This document shows, one piece after another, positions 1 to 14,078 of a DNA stretch of 64,000 nucleotides. The stretch's first letter is position 1, and each line of letters opens with the position of its first letter. The stretch is taken from contig JACZZP010000020.1 of assembly GCA_015183035.1 (NCBI GenBank), forward strand, positions 248,001 to 312,000. The letters are read 5' to 3'. The notes beneath the pieces were generated by a model. That model was not told where the DNA came from and ran no database searches. It worked only from the letters and a program-made list of their open reading frames with translations. Both the position numbers and the translations under genes were made by a program. Source of the stretch: Meloidogyne chitwoodi (lineage: Eukaryota; Nematoda; Chromadorea; Rhabditida; Meloidogynidae).

Positions 1-349
1 CTTGCTTCCATGATCCATTAATTAAGCAAAAATATTTTAATTTATAAACTAATATAATTTAATTATTAATATAATTTATATATGTTAAAAAAATAAATTT
101 TTTGTTAAATTTGATAAAAATAAAGTTTATTTTATTTAAGTAAATATTTAATTTCTTTTTTATTTTTTAAATGTAGTAATACTTAAAAATGTTGAAAGGA
201 ACTAATAGGTACATACGTTGATTTGAAACGGATACCTATGTTGAGTTTAATATTTTTATTTATTTTAATTAATTTAATTTATGGTTAATTCGACTACTAG
301 GCTTCGATTAAATATTTAATTTTGCTAAATTTTATTTTTTTTAATAATC
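1..349. other. A+T-rich leader of the left repeat block
   Basis: No gene is visible. The first 140 bases resemble stretches near 39990-40140 and 47690-47830: a run reading about AAAATATTTTAATTT, then ACTAATATAATT, then ATGTTAAAAAAA. This segment therefore belongs to the dispersed repeat that fills the window. It has no clear counterpart immediately before the right macro-repeat copy, so colinearity of the two large copies begins only around position 350. Confidence 0.45.
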
Positions 350-889
350 AGAAATTTAATTAAAACAAAATTTTAATTAAAATATAATTTTAATTATATC
401 ATTATTTTAATTTACATTAATTTTTAATTTTAAACATTAAATAAAAATATTAAACTGATAAATAAATAATTAAATTAATTAAAAAATAATCTTTATTAAT
501 TTTACTCAATTGTAAAATTAAACTTTAAAAAATATATATATAATTAATTTAAAAATATAACATTTGACTTCACTTGCCATTGCTCTTTGCTTCTTTTGAA
601 GAAAATAAAAATAAATTTAAAGCATTTAATTAAATTATTAAATTTATAAAATTTGTTTTTTACTTAGCCAAACTATCCAAAATATTAAAAAAAAAATATT
701 TTGACAAATTAAATATTTAATTTCCTTAAATATTCACCAATTATTAAATTTAAAAAATGTAAATACTCACATTAATTTAAATAAAATTGAACTTAATTTT
801 AAAATGTTGATTTAACGTTATAAAATAATTATAATAATTAAATAAATATTAAAAAATATTAATTTAATTAAAATTATATTTAATAATAT

Positions 890-1080
890 TTTATAAAATA
901 AAAATATAAAATAAAATATTGCATTCACTTTTAATTATTAAATAAATTTTTTAGGTATAAATAATTTGTAAATTATATATAAAAATTAATTTAATACACT
1001 ATTTATTATAATTTGAAACTGCAGAATCAATGAGGGTTTGAGGGATTTCAGGTTAATAATTCCTCAATCGTTTGGGGCCA
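890..1080 (+). repeat. Sub-block R1 of the dispersed repeat
   Basis: This is a recognisable module: TTCACTTTTAATTATT, then TTTTTTAGGTATAAATAATT, then TATAAAAATTAATTTA, then a GC-richer tail around GCAGAATC. Diverged copies occur at about 25170-25340, 26580-26745, 42770-42960, 49790-49905 and 56115-56290, all in the same orientation. The 25.2 and 26.6 kb copies share a tail with GTAGCAGGTTAAA and CACATCG, so they form a subfamily. Confidence 0.65.
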
Positions 1081-1129
1081 GCTTTATTCCACACTTTGTG
1101 CATTAATAATTTTTTTAAATTTTAATTTG

Positions 1130-1680
1130 ACAACATTTAATAATTATTTAAGCAATAAATATGGGCGTAGTGTGATGTCATTATCTCCTTTGATGTGGGC
1201 GGTTTGTTAAATGCTATCCTGCTTTAATTAAATTACTTAAAATATTTAAATTTTTAATTAAATTCGTACTAATTATTTTTTATATTTTTTATTAAAAATT
1301 ATATGTATTTTTAATTATTATTTAATTACTTATATTAAAATTTATTTAGTTTAATTAAATTTGTAATTATTAATAAATTAATGATGCACCTTTCCAAGCC
1401 AATGCACTCTTCCAAGTCAAACGCTCTTATAAGATAAATATTATAATTTATATTTTTAAATTTTAAATAATTAATTTATATAAGACTAAGAATTTTATTT
1501 TAAATTGTTATTATTTATAAATACTAAATTTTTAATTTTTTATAAATTAATTTATAAAAAATACTTGCTAATAGATTTGAGGTAAACATTTGCAAACTTT
1601 GCAAACTTAAATATAAGATAAGTTTCTATAATCTTCCTAAAGTAAATAATTTCTTCATTCTGGGGCTTAAGTCCCCTTTT
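1130..1680 (+). repeat. Sub-block R2 of the dispersed repeat, first copy
   Basis: The module begins with AATAATTATTTAAGCAATAA and a GC-richer stretch around ATGGGCGTAGTGTGATG. It runs through TTTAGTTTAATTAAATTTG and TATAAGACTAAGAATTTT, and ends near ACTTGCTAATAG. Other copies, whole or partial, lie at 4620-5040, 43000-43200, 48235-48480, 49980-50175, 56400-56890 and 59880-60350. All are on the plus strand, as expected for tandem or segmental duplication rather than random transposition. Confidence 0.65.
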
Positions 1681-4299
1681 CTATTTTTTATTTCTAATAT
1701 TTATTTTTAAAAATTTAATTTTTTGTTTTTTCGTGCATTCCTTTTTACGAAATTCCTCCTACTTGATTTCTCAATGGCATAAATTTAATAAAATTTTAAA
1801 AAATGTAAATATATTTATGTATTACGAATTCAAACTTTAGTAAAAAATATTTTTTTAAAATAGTATTATTTTAAAAAATAATTTTATAATTTAAAAATTG
1901 GTGTAATAATGTTTAAATTAAAACATATTTATTAAACTGAATTAATATTAATATTATAAAAATAAAAAATGGATTCGTATTGAGAACTTGTAAAGTAACT
2001 TCTTTTTTTGATCAATAAAAATACATATTTTTTATTTTAATTATAAATATTAATTAAGAACTTTTATTTTAAACATTTTCTTTCACCTCTAACAAAAATA
2101 TTAAATTTGTAATCAAAATTAAATCATTTTTAAAAATATTATGGCACATCTTTAGCACATATTGTTATATCCTTTTTTCTGATTTTATATTTTAATATAT
2201 AACAAAATATATTTTTATTAAGAATTAATAAAATGTTTGTAAAAGTTCTTCAGTTAGAGTATTTTCAATTCCATTTTTTTAAATTATTTCATTTGTTTAA
2301 AAGAAAATTTTTCTTTAAAAATTTTATTTATTTATTTAAATTAATTTTTCATCAAATATTTAAGAAAATAAAAAAATTTTTTTATCTAATTTTTATGTTA
2401 TATTCTGATTACATCTCCAGAACTTTTTTTTTAGTTTAATAATTAATTAGTTAAATATAATCCAACATTTTATCTCATATTTTTTATAATTATTTTACTA
2501 ATTTATTTTATAAAAATATTATTATTATAATTAATTTATTATTTATTTTGTAATCTTTAAAAAATTAATTTTATTGTTTTAAAATTTTATAAATTATAAT
2601 TTTATTTAATTATATTAAGGAGTCATGACATTCGTTACAAAAATCACATTTAAATAATTTCTGCGTTATTAATTTTTATATTACTTATAAATAAATTTAT
2701 TTTTAATTTATCTTTTTCAACTTTAAATTAAATAATCTATTTTTTTAAAAAATATTTATTATAATTAATATGGGTACACAATTTTAGTGAACAAAAAATA
2801 TTTATTATTTTTTAATATTAATTAAATTAATTAATTATTTCAATTTAATTATAATTTTATTTGATTTATATATTTTTTTAATTAATTAATTTAAAAACAA
2901 TTAGTAGAAATAATACAAATTAATTTAAAATACACTTATTTTATTTATATATTTTAATTTAATTCAAAATTAATTTATTTATAATTTATTTTTTATTATA
3001 AATGAAAAGATCCCTGAAATTTGCAGTGTAAGTAATTTGTTGATTTCACTGCACTGAGTAGTTACTAGATTTATTTATATCAGTGAATTTAATTAAATAT
3101 TAATGTTTTGTTTATATCTGTCTGTAATCTAACATAACATTTTGCTTTGTAAATATCAGCTCATTTTTAAGGTATAATAATTTTTAATATTATTATTTTA
3201 TTTTAATTTTTATTAATAATTATAGTAATTTTATTTAAATTAATTAATTTTTCAAATAAAATTTTTTTAATTTTTAACAATTCACTCTTTTCACAAAATA
3301 AAAAAAAGTATGAATAATTATATCCAAAAAAAATTCTGGATTAGTTATTAAAACCTTGGCCTCCATTTTGCTTTTTCTATAATTTGATCTGATATTTTTT
3401 CATTTCTAATTAAAATAAAAAATAAAAAATTGTTATCTTTATTGACTTTACTTACGTTGTATAATAGTCTGCATTTGAGTATAATTTGAGATTAATTTTT
3501 TTTCACTTTTTTCTGGTAAATAATTATAAATAAATTAATTAATTTTTGCAAGTAAAAGTTCAATATTTTTTTACATTTAATTTTTTAAATAAAAATTAAA
3601 TGAGAAATATTATAAGTAAAATAATTTTGTTTAATAATACTAGTTTATTTAATTAATAAATAATATATTTTTATTTTATTATTTTTATTAATTTTTTCAC
3701 AAAATTAATTAATTAGTAATAAAAATTTAAATGTATAGGTATGTTAATTTATATTGTTACTTATTTAAATATTATTTTTTATTGTTAAAATAAAAATCGT
3801 ATAAAAAATAGCTTTAAGTTTAATATTTATTTTGTATAAAAAAATTCTTTTTTATTCAATTAATTTATTTTTATATTTAAATATTTCAGTTATCTCTCAG
3901 GTTTTTCTCTGGTAAATAGTTTATCAATTAATTTGATTTTCACATTCTAATTAATTAATAAAAAATTTAAATTTTATAAAATAATCTTTTCCTTTTCATA
4001 ATAATTTATTAAAATATATCTATTAAATTAATTTGTATATTCTATAAAATTTTTAATAATTTAATTTTCTTATTTGATGAAAATTAATTTATATTATTAT
4101 TTTTTAAATTTTTTTAAATAAATTTAATAATTAAATTTAATAATTTCTCAATTAACTGTGTTTACTTCTATAATAGTTTATGTGTTCTTGCTTAGGTTCC
4201 TCATAATTATGTTTATTTAATTTAATTTTAAATTAATATTTATAATAGACTTATATTTTAATGATTCTATAATTTTTCATTAAAATAATATTTTTTATG

Positions 4300-4500
4300 T
4301 TTTAAAATAATTAAATTTTTAGTATAATTAATATTTTTATTAAATGTTATGTTCTGGAAGGTTACGCTAATATATCGTCAAAGTTGATCTTAATAATTAT
4401 AAATAATTTTAAACAAAAGTAAAATATAATATTAAATTTTAAAAATTATATATCGATAATTACAATTTTATTTATTTAAATTTTATTATTATTTTAAAAT
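4300..4500 (+). repeat. Sub-block R3 of the dispersed repeat
   Basis: The module contains GGAAGGTTACGCTAATATAT, CGTCAAAG and TTATATATCGATAATTACAA. The same order is present at 42545-42710 and 59590-59755, giving three copies. In the 42.5 kb copy R3 is followed directly by R1 and R2, whereas in the two long copies R3 is followed by another R2. The arrangement has therefore been reshuffled. Confidence 0.65.
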
Positions 4501-4619
4501 TTATTTTTGTCTTAAAATAGAAAGACACTTTTTGACAACATAATTTTGTATTTTTTAATTATTTAACTAATTTGTAAGTTCGCCTTTTCTCCTGACATTA
4601 CATATGATCAAAGAATTAA

Positions 4620-5040
4620 TAGAAACTGCTTTAATTAAATTACTAATAAATATTTAAATTTTTATTTAAATTAATAATAACTACCTATTTTAATTATTAA
4701 AAATTATATGTATTTTTAATTATTATTTATTTATTAAAATTTATTTAGTTTAATTAAATTTGTATTAATAAATTTGTGATAAACGATTTTTCGCCAAACA
4801 CTGTTCTTATTGTTAGATAAATATTAATTTATATTTTTAAATAATTAATTTATATAAGACTAAGAATTTTATTTTAAATTATTATAATTTATTAATTATT
4901 ATCAAATTTTTAATTTTTTATAAATTAATTTATAAAAAATACTTGCGAGTTAAACATTTGCATTTTCTGCAAACATAGGTATAAGGTAGTTTCCATAGCC
5001 TCCTCCTAAGGTAAGTAGTTAACTTCTTCATTCTTTTTGG
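4620..5040 (+). repeat. Sub-block R2, second copy within the left unit
   Basis: This repeats the middle and end of 1130-1680, from GCTTTAATTAAATTACT through TATAAGACTAAGAATTTT to AAAAATACTTGC and a tail with CTCCTAAGGTAAGTAG. Its counterpart in the right macro-repeat copy is 59880-60350. The R2 duplication therefore predates the duplication of the whole unit. Confidence 0.6.
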
Positions 5041-8000
5041 TCCATTTATAACCTCTTTAAATTTTTTTAAATAAAATATAAATAATAATATAATTTTAAA
5101 TTAATGTAAAAATTGTTTTAAATATTTAAAATATTGTTTTATATTCAATAAATAAATTTTTTTAATTGTCAATTGTTTTAAATTAATAATCAAATTAAAT
5201 TATACACGATTCAGGATATTTTATTTTTTAAATCTTTATTTACTTTTAAATTAAATTTATATTAAGACAATAGTATCTTAATAATGAAATATTTATAGTT
5301 TTAAAAAATAAAATAAGACTATTAACCTTATAAATATTATAAAATTAGTCCTTGTCATTAATTAAAGTTATATATTGTTTTACAAAGTGTTCAAAGTTTC
5401 ATCCTTTTTTCAAAGTTGATCAAGTTTTTAATGTTGTTTATGATCCAATAGAATTGACTCAAGTTCTTAATTATTAATTATTTAAATATAAAAAATTATT
5501 ATTTAAAATTAAATAATTTTACTTATATTTTAGAGTAATTTTAAATTAAATTTTAAATTAAAAATTAAATTTAATTTAATTAAAAATTAAATTTATTTAT
5601 TTATACTTTTTATAATCAAGCTCAATATAATTATAACCAATTTATTAACTTTTATTATAAAAATAATGTGTTATATAATATTTGATTTATAATTACTTCG
5701 TTACTGAAATTTTGATATTGTCAAAAGTAGATTTATTTTGGCTGGATAATGAATATTTAATTTTTCTATTTAAAATTAAATTTATTATTTTTATTTAAGT
5801 ATATAAAATTAAATCATAAATTTTTATATAATTAAGCTCATGCGCATATTTTTTTTAATTATTAAAATTAATATTTTTGTATTTTTAAAATTAAAATTTT
5901 ATTTAAAATATAAATATATGTACAACAAATAATTAAGGTTATAAATATCAAATTTTTAAATATAAAAAAAATAAATTAAATCGGCCATTTTTTGAAATTT
6001 GTAAAATTATTAACTACAAAATTTTTCACATTTTTCATAATATTGTTTTATCAACAAACTTATGCTACAATATATAAATTAATGATGACGATAAGCAGGC
6101 ATAATATTAGTTTTGATAAATAATAAATTTTAAAAAATACTTAAAAATTTTAAATAATAAATTTTATTTGCTGAATCGAAATTTCAGGTATAATTATATA
6201 TTTTTTTATGTATTACATGATTAATTTCATAATTATTTTGAATTATTACATTTTACTAAAAAAATTATTTTAACTTAATTTTATAATCTTTATTTGATTT
6301 AACTTTTTTTTTTAATTTAAAGAAGTTTAATTATCTTCAATTAATTTATAATTATATAAAAATTCTTCTACATATTTCTTGAGTTTTAATATTTTATTCT
6401 TTAAAAAATTTGTATCTTAAATTCGTATAACTGTTTCAACAATAAATTAAATTAAATTCAGAATAATTAAATTAGAGTGTAAAATAATTTTGTTAAATTA
6501 TTTAAATATTTTATTATTTTATAATTATATATTATTTTAATTAATTTTAAATTAATTTTTTTTTAATTTTTAATTATCACACAATTTTCTTAAAAATATT
6601 TTTTATTTTTATTTTAATTTTTAAAATTAATTCAAATAGAAATAATTTTAACTAGATCATTTCTAGGAAAATTATAAACTCACTATCAGTTTATTTAAAT
6701 TAGTTTTATTAATTTTAATTAATTATTTATTAAAAGAATTAAATTAAATTTTAATTTAATTTAATTAAATAAATTAAATTTTATTTTTATAAAAATCGGA
6801 TTTTGTGATCTTGGATTGCACTAAATTATTTTCTGGTACCATTTAATAAGTCGATGTAGTGTGTCAATTAAAATGCCTTTTCTCTATTCTTTAATACCTA
6901 GATAGGTATATTTATTTAATCATTAATTTTATTTTTGTAAAAAATTAACTTTTCGATAAATTAAAAGTATCGATATAAATAAAGGAATAGTTCTGGACAG
7001 GTGTATCTTCACCACCATTTACTTAATTTATTATATTATTTTTTAATTTTATTTTATTTTTAAATTATATTCATTATACATATAATAAAGTAATTAAATT
7101 AATTTTTATATTTTTATTTTTAAGATATTATTTTTAAATTATTTAAAATTGATTAAATTAAATATAATCGACAAAAAAAATTTATTTTAAAATTTTTAAA
7201 ACTTTTTTTTAATTTTTTTGAGTTAGAACATTTAATGAAATGTTAAACAAGGTGCTTCCATAAATTTGATTTTATTAGAAATTTATATTTGTTACTTGCT
7301 AATTTTCTAAAATAACTATTTTATTTTTAAAACAATTTATTGTAAGCTTTTTTCTCAGTAAATGCTGCTAAGAGTTTTGAAGATTTAAAAGTAATTTTAT
7401 TATTTATTTAAATGAATAATTTATTTATTTTTTTAATAAATTTAATTTGAAATTTATTATAAAATTAATTTCAATTTTTTAAATAATTATTTTTACTATA
7501 ATTAGTATAATTAATTTATTAATTAAATTATTTGCATGGCATTACACTTTAATTTTAATTTATTTATTTATTTAACTCTAATACAAATCAACTAAATTTA
7601 ATTTTTATCAAAAAAAATTATTTTTAATCATATTTTCACTTTTATTATTACTTAATAATACAAAAAGAAATTTTAATAAATAAATTTAATTTAATATTTT
7701 TTTAATAAATAATATTATATAGGTAGTTAATGAATAAATAAATAAATAATTAAAACAATTTTTATTATTACTTTGTTCTTTATAACATAACCAGAACTTA
7801 GCCATTATTTGTGAGAATATTATATTAATTATATATTTTATTTAATAAATTTATTAATTTTTTTTATTTATATTTTAAATATTATATACATACTTTTATC
7901 AAATTTAAATATTAATATATTCTCTACTTTTTCACAGCATAGTATATAATTAGTTAATCAGTCTCTAAATAAATTTTATAAAAAATATTTTTAGAATATT

Positions 8001-8829
8001 ATTTAATATTAAATAATCAAAAATATAATAAAAATTTTGTTTTTATCTCTTTAAAAATATTAATAAATTTAATTTTTATTGTAATTATTCTACTGATCAT
8101 GTTTACTACTCCTTTATTTCACAATTAATTGTTCTGAATCTTACTAATTTTTTTTAATTTTCTAATGAATTTATTCTCCATAAAAAATAATATTTTTAAA
8201 TTTTAAATGTTTACGATAGTATTACTTGATAAAATTAAAATTTCCAATTAATATTTTTTAAATTGAATTTGTTATTTATTCCATTTTTGTACTTATGAGA
8301 GATTAATAGTTGTAAGAAGGAATTAAACTTCCAAAGCGACATCTCCTATTAACATAATACAGAGTTTATTTATTGTAAATTAATTATAATTAATTAATTT
8401 TTTAAAATTAAATAATAATTTAATATTATATTTTTAGAAATTATTTTTTAAAATTATTTTTTATTAAATAAATAAAAATAACAAATTATAAACATTGAAT
8501 ATTTTATTTAATTTAATAATTAAATAATATTTCATAAAATCTTTTAATAATAAATTAAAAATAGAATTACAATATAATCTTATTTTATTATTTTAATTTA
8601 ATGTATCCATAAGGAAATTTGTGAAGTTTTTCTGCAGATTAAATTATTTTTTAAGGAGGAGTACTCTTTTGTAAAAAATACAAGAGTTCCCAGTATAGTC
8701 ATCAAAAATATGTATTTTAATTTATTATTTATTCAATTATTTATTTAATTAAATTTAAATATTTTATTAAAATTATTTAAACTCTTAATTTTTAATAAAA
8801 TTTATTGATAAATTTTATAATTATATTAA

Positions 8830-9060
8830 GCTCTTTCCTTTATGATTTTATCAATAAATTTTCACTAAAGCCTCGTTTATAAATTTTATTTTAATACTAA
8901 AGTGTAAAGAATGAAGAAGATCAGCTTTTTATAATTTTGAAAATTATAAAAATTTTTCTAATACATTAATCATAATTTATTTTGATGCATATTATAGTAT
9001 ATTATTTTTAAATTTTTTTCTTTCTCTGTGAAGGACAAAAATATTACTAAATCTCATTTT
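8830..9060 (+). repeat. Segment linking the end of one unit to the start of the next
   Basis: This segment follows the left unit. It is related to 54840-55080, which precedes the right unit. Shared landmarks are a CATTAAAG/CACTAAAG-CCTNGTTTAT stretch, TAAATTTTATTTT followed by ACTNAAGTG, and GACAAAAAT near the end. Having the same sequence after one copy and before the other supports a tandem head-to-tail arrangement of units. Confidence 0.5.
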
Positions 9061-9786
9061 TAATTATAAAATATTTTGTTAAATTTTAATAGTATAAATT
9101 TGTTTTTATTATGTTAGCAACAACTATGAAGAATTTAACCTTCATATCAGATACTAATTAAATTATAAATAAATTATATTATATTATTATTGCTTAGAAA
9201 ATTATAAATAAATTTTTATTAATAAATCCTATATTTTGTAAATGTGCGTGCATCCACCATTAACTGAAATTTATTTTCCTAATTTAATTTTTTTAAATTA
9301 ATATTTTAATTAATAATTTTATTTTTTTTGTTTAACTGTAGCTTAGAGAGTATTGTTGGTCTTAGCAAAACTGGTGTTGTTTGACGCATATTAATTATTA
9401 AAAATATTTTATTATTTCTTTTAAAATTATTATTTAAATATTGAAGACAAAATATTTTTCAAATAAATTAATTATACACCCAAATCATTTATAATAATTG
9501 TAATAAATTTTATATAATTATTAAAACAATATAAACAAACTTTAGTTTCAGCTTGCATCTTCTTAAATAAATCGAATATTCTACTAATTTATTAATAAAA
9601 TATGACATTGATACCTTTGGTATTTTCCTTTATATAAAGAATTTTATTTAAAATAATTTATTAAATTAATAATGAGATAATATTATTTATATTAATTTAA
9701 ATTTAATTTTTATATTAATAAAAATGTACCGGGAGCTGAATTTCTCATTCATCTCTTCAGATGATTATTATTTATTTAATTATTTA

Positions 9787-9828
9787 AATTTTACCGTTTA
9801 TTAAAATAAATTAATAAACGGTAAAATT
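9787..9828. repeat. Perfect 17-bp inverted repeat
   Basis: The arms AATTTTACCGTTTATTA (9787-9803) and TAATAAACGGTAAAATT (9812-9828) are exact reverse complements around an 8-base spacer. The stem includes the non-A+T core ACCGTTTA, so it is unlikely to be mere A+T-rich chance. The related segment at 48720-49040 lacks it. No transcription unit is evident nearby. Confidence 0.75.
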
Positions 9829-10440
9829 ATTAATTTTATTGTTTTTAATTAAAATAGTATATTATTTATAAAAATGATTAAAATTTTGTTATATCTGCTG
9901 ATTTGAAATCGAAATTAATTTTCAAAATAAAAATATTATTTATACATTTAAAATAATAAATTTTGTTATTTAATCACTGCTGCAATTCTGTGTATGAAAT
10001 GTAATTATGGCCGCCTACTGTATCATTTTCTCATACTCATCAGAATTAAGCATTTTTTAAAATTTATTTTTTACTTTTCTTTATAAAATATTAATAATAA
10101 TTTTAATTATTTTTAATCTCTCCCCAAAATATTACTTTATTAAGTTGTCGAGATATAATTAAAAAATAATTGTTTTAAATCTTAGATATTTTTTGATAAT
10201 TTTTGAATTATACAATTTGTTTAATATATTAAAATAAATAAATAAATTAATTTATTTATTTATTTAATTTTTATTTAATATTTAATTATTAATATTTAAA
10301 TATTTATTAATTTGTCAATAAAATGACCAAAATTAATATCAATACGATTAACAAGTAATAGAAATTGATCCATTCTATCTGAATTTTCAACTTTTACTAC
10401 CAAATAAATTAATTTTAAAAATATTTAATAATTATAAAAT

Positions 10441-10478
10441 TAAATATTCTCAATTTTTAATTAAATTGAGAATATTTA
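10441..10478. repeat. 16-bp inverted repeat
   Basis: TAAATATTCTCAATTT at 10441-10456 faces AAATTGAGAATATTTA at 10463-10478, an exact reverse complement with a 6-base spacer. It is a strong potential hairpin in noncoding DNA, with no other sign of function. Confidence 0.7.
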
Positions 10479-12629
10479 AATTTTCTTTTTTTTATAAATG
10501 CAGAATTATCTCTTATATGTATCTTATTAAAGCTTCTCAAAAAATTTTTTAACTACTAATATTTTTTTATGTTATCTTGCAGCCAGTTTTAAATTGGTTC
10601 CATAATTTTTAAATTTAATAATATTTAATAGTTTAATTAATTCTAAAAATATTAAAAATTTTGAATTTTTAATATTTTTATTTTTCTGATATTTTTATTA
10701 TTTATTTTATATAATTTAATAATTTTTTATATTATTCCTTAATTTTAAAAATTATTTTTAAAATTATCCTTAAACAAGTAATCATAGGGCTAATATTTTT
10801 AATAAAAGTAATAATCAGGTTATTTAAAATGAAGTTATATTGAGTTAAAAATATTTTTATAATCAAAAGATACCTATTAATTTTTTTAAATAATTTTGTA
10901 TTTTAAAAAATATTATTATTATTGTTGCAATTAATTAATTAATTTATAATTAAGTTGAATTAATTGAATTTATAATTATGTATATTTAGGCATAAATTGC
11001 CTATAGTCATTTAGCTTAGAAATTTGTTAGATTATGTTATTTAATATTATAGGAAGGAAATATTATTTTTTAATTTTTCTTAGATTTATGATTTGTTATT
11101 TTTAAATTTAATTATTTAATTAAATAATATAATATATGTAGTTAGATCATTTGTTAAGGTAGTTAGATCTTCTGTTCAAGAGAGTTATACGTAATTAAAT
11201 TAAAATATTGTAGTAAATGTAGAATATTATAATTTATATAATTAATTTATAATTTATTTTTTAATTAGCAAAAAAATATTAATTATCATACAATCAATGA
11301 TTTTGTAAATATATTTTTATATTGACCAATTACTTGAATAATTCCTTTAACAAATTGAAACAATTACTACTATAACACAATTGAGCATTTTTCTTAATTT
11401 TTTTCTTATTTTATATAATGCAAAATATTTTTTTTATTTTTAAAAATAATTAAAAATTTAATATTAATTAGTTATACATAATATATTAAAATTAAATTAA
11501 GAATAAATTGTTATTAAAAATTATTTTAAATTTTTTAGAAGAATAATTTATTTATTATAATTTATAAATTTATTTTTATATAAAAAATAAAAATTATTTT
11601 TTTTTATTTTAATTGAGTTGTTGTGTCGTCTAAACAAACATTTAAGTTGATTAATAATTTTATTCCACTGTTGACTTTAATAAAATAAATTAATAATAAA
11701 GAGGGAAGTCCACAACAGAAAAAATGAAAGAGAAAACAACCAATTTATATGGATTATATTAAAAAAGTAACTTAGGAAAAGGTCGAATTATATTTGATCC
11801 TATTTAAAAAAGGTCAAAGGCTTCAAAGGGTTTAATCAATTTTTTATTTGAAATAAAATATTGTCACATAATAAATTTTTAATTTGTCCGTCGGCTCAAA
11901 TAATTGAATAAATTTTTTTATTTTTTTTAAACTTTTCATTAATTTTAATAAAAAAATTTTTAGTCTTTATTTTAATATTTTAAGAAAAAATTATTTTTTT
12001 AATGTAAATTAATTTATTATGCTGTTTAGCTTACTATGATAATATTGATGGTGTGTATTTTTCAAGATTATTATTTATAATATTTTTTTATTAATATTAA
12101 TAATTTTAGATTTTTTTGTTAATTTAGGAAAAAATAAAAATTTATTTAAACTAATTTATACATAATTATTAAATTTATCAAATACTTTATTTTAATAAAA
12201 ATAATTAAATTATTGGTAATATATATGTAATTAAATATAAATATAAAATATTTATATTAATTTTTATTTTTTTGAAATCATAAAATTTTTTCATGTCGAT
12301 AAAGCGAAGTGATGGATATATGTCAGAGGACTTCAAATAGATATGTTGCCAAATATGTAATTTGTTACAAATAAATAATAAAGTTTAGGCAGAACGTAAT
12401 ATTTACATTATTTGATCTGTTCAAATAATTTTTTAAAAATTAATAAAAATTAATTAAATAAATATTTGCTTAAAAAATATTTTTTTATTATTAAATAATA
12501 ATTAAATTAAATTTTAAATTAAATTTCTTATAATTATTTTAAAGTAATAAATTTTAAAAAAATGTTTCAAAATTTCTTATGTTCGTAATTCAGTTTTGTA
12601 TAAACCGAAGACTCTTATGTATCCTGGAA

Positions 12630-13110
12630 ATTTCTTGATTCATTATAAAATCAATTTTAAATATATTGTTTTAATTTATTACATTATTTTTCAATTTTAT
12701 ACAATAAATAATTATAAAAATTATTTTTAGGAGTTCACTACCGTATATTCGTTGAATGTGCTTAGATAGACTTATTTTTTATTTATAAAATATTTTTTAT
12801 ATTATAATATTTAAAATAAAATAATTTATAAATTAATTGTAGTAATAATATAATATAATGTTCAGATATAAAGAGAAAAAATCTGAAATCACATTAATAA
12901 AAATTAGAATAAATTATTATTTTACTTATTTAAAATTAAATTTATACAATAAATAATTAAAATTATAAAAATTATTTTTAGAAATTAATTAACCAGCATA
13001 TCTTGGTATTCACTAAAATTGCTTAAATAACCTTATTTTTATTTTTTTTAAATATTATTTTATAATAATATTTAAAATAAGATAATTAATAAATTATAAT
13101 TGTAATAGTA
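12630..13110 (+). repeat. Two degenerate tandem units of about 300 bp
   Basis: The segments 12630-12850 and 12900-13110 share the order ACAATAAATAATTA, AAAATTATTTTTAG, a short GC-richer patch (with TTCACTA/TTCACTAAAA), GCTTA-ATA-AC-TTATTTTT and ATAATATTTAAAATAA. A third, shorter relative with AAACAATAAATAATTAAAAT occurs at about 13420-13450 inside the next duplication. They are noncoding. Confidence 0.5.
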
Positions 13111-13226
13111 TATTTTATATTTAATTAATAAATTTTAAATAATTTTTTAATAAGAGATTTACTATTTATAAATTAATAAAATTTAAAATATTAATTAAAT
13201 AAAATGATTTATGTTTTTGACAGGAG

Positions 13227-14078
13227 TATCTTCTCTTAATAAAGAGATTATGTATTGCTTTAATTTGTTGGGACTTGAAGTTTGATTTAAAACTTAATAT
13301 TATTCCTATAAATTAAAATAAATTATTTTAAAGATTCTTTAAATTTAAAAATATTTTTTTTTGATAAATTAAATTACCTTTATATTGTTTTATTTATTTA
13401 TACATTAATTTTCAATTTTAAACAATAAATAATTAAAATAATCAAAATTATTTTATTTAAATTAAAAAATACAGTTGTGACCATATTTTTTAGTATTAAT
13501 AAATGGACCATAAAAATAAAATATAATTTTAAAATAAAATTTGTTCTCATACCTAATATATGATTTTTTTGGTTTCAATAAAAATCATATATTCATAAAT
13601 AATATTTTTTAAATTTTTAATTTAATTATAATTATTAAATTTATATAAAATTTGCTTCTTTAATTCATCTAGTTGAACTTCAAGTTTTTTTAAATATTTT
13701 TAATAAATTAAAATTTTATCTTTTCAATATCCTTTTATTCATAAATTAAATTTAAAAAATAAAATTATTTCTTTTAAAATAAAATATAATTAAAAAATAA
13801 TTAAAATAATTTTAAAATGTTTATTTATCGATGCTATTTTATTAAAAAGGGTATTGAAAATTTAGATAAATAAAAATAATAATTTAAAATATTTTTATTA
13901 AATATACATATTAGCTTTTAATTTTTTTAATTTTTTTTTAAAGTTAATATTAATTTAAGTTTTCAGATTACTCAATTATAAAATTACTTAATCTGGAGAA
14001 CTTTTAAAAATTAATAAAATTTAATATAACATTTATATTTTATAATTTAATTTAAAAATTAAAAATATGCTAATGAGG
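13227..14078 (+). repeat. 852-bp duplication, copy A
   Basis: This is nearly colinear with 15532-16388. It starts with TATCTTCTCTTAATAAAGAG and the run TTTAATTTGTTGG-ACTTGAAG, continues through ATACAGTTGTGACCA, and ends at AAAAATATGCTAATGAG. The first 150 bases are almost identical between copies, so this duplication is younger than the giant repeat. No open reading frame is conserved. Confidence 0.8.

Larger units (their letters stand above)
350..8800 (+). repeat. Giant repeat unit, left copy (about 8.4 kb)
   Basis: This segment is colinear, in direct orientation, with 55580-64000. Anchor words occur in the same order in both copies: CTGCAGAATCAAN-GAGGGTTTGAGG (1020 and 56260), GAGTAGTTACTAGATTTATT (3055 and 58045), GATCCAATAGAATTG (about 5440 and 60730), AGATCATTTCTAGGAAAATT (about 6654 and 61935), and the stretch around 8600 matching 63810. 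The offset stays near 55.0-55.3 kb throughout. Many small indels separate the copies, so the duplication is old. No open reading frame is conserved between them; the 68-codon frame at 2233 is not kept in the right copy. The unit looks noncoding, like a macrosatellite or segmental duplication. It contains internal repeats (1130-1680 against 4620-5040). Confidence 0.8.
9061..12629. other. A+T-rich noncoding stretch
   Basis: I see no gene. The 9420-9530 part, with TTGAAGACAAAATATT, is related to 18300-18400. The 9720-9960 part is related to 48720-49040; both share a GAGNTGAA-TTCTTCAT-like start and AAAATAAAAATATTNTTTAT. The GC-richer patch at 11700-11830 (around CCACAACAG and GGTCAAAGGCTTCAAAGG) has no other copy that I noticed. 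Confidence 0.5.

Noticed and set aside
2233..2439. 68-codon plus-strand frame rich in Phe, Lys and Leu
   Set aside because: It is a low-complexity A+T-rich product that is not preserved in the duplicated region at about 57210. There is no domain.
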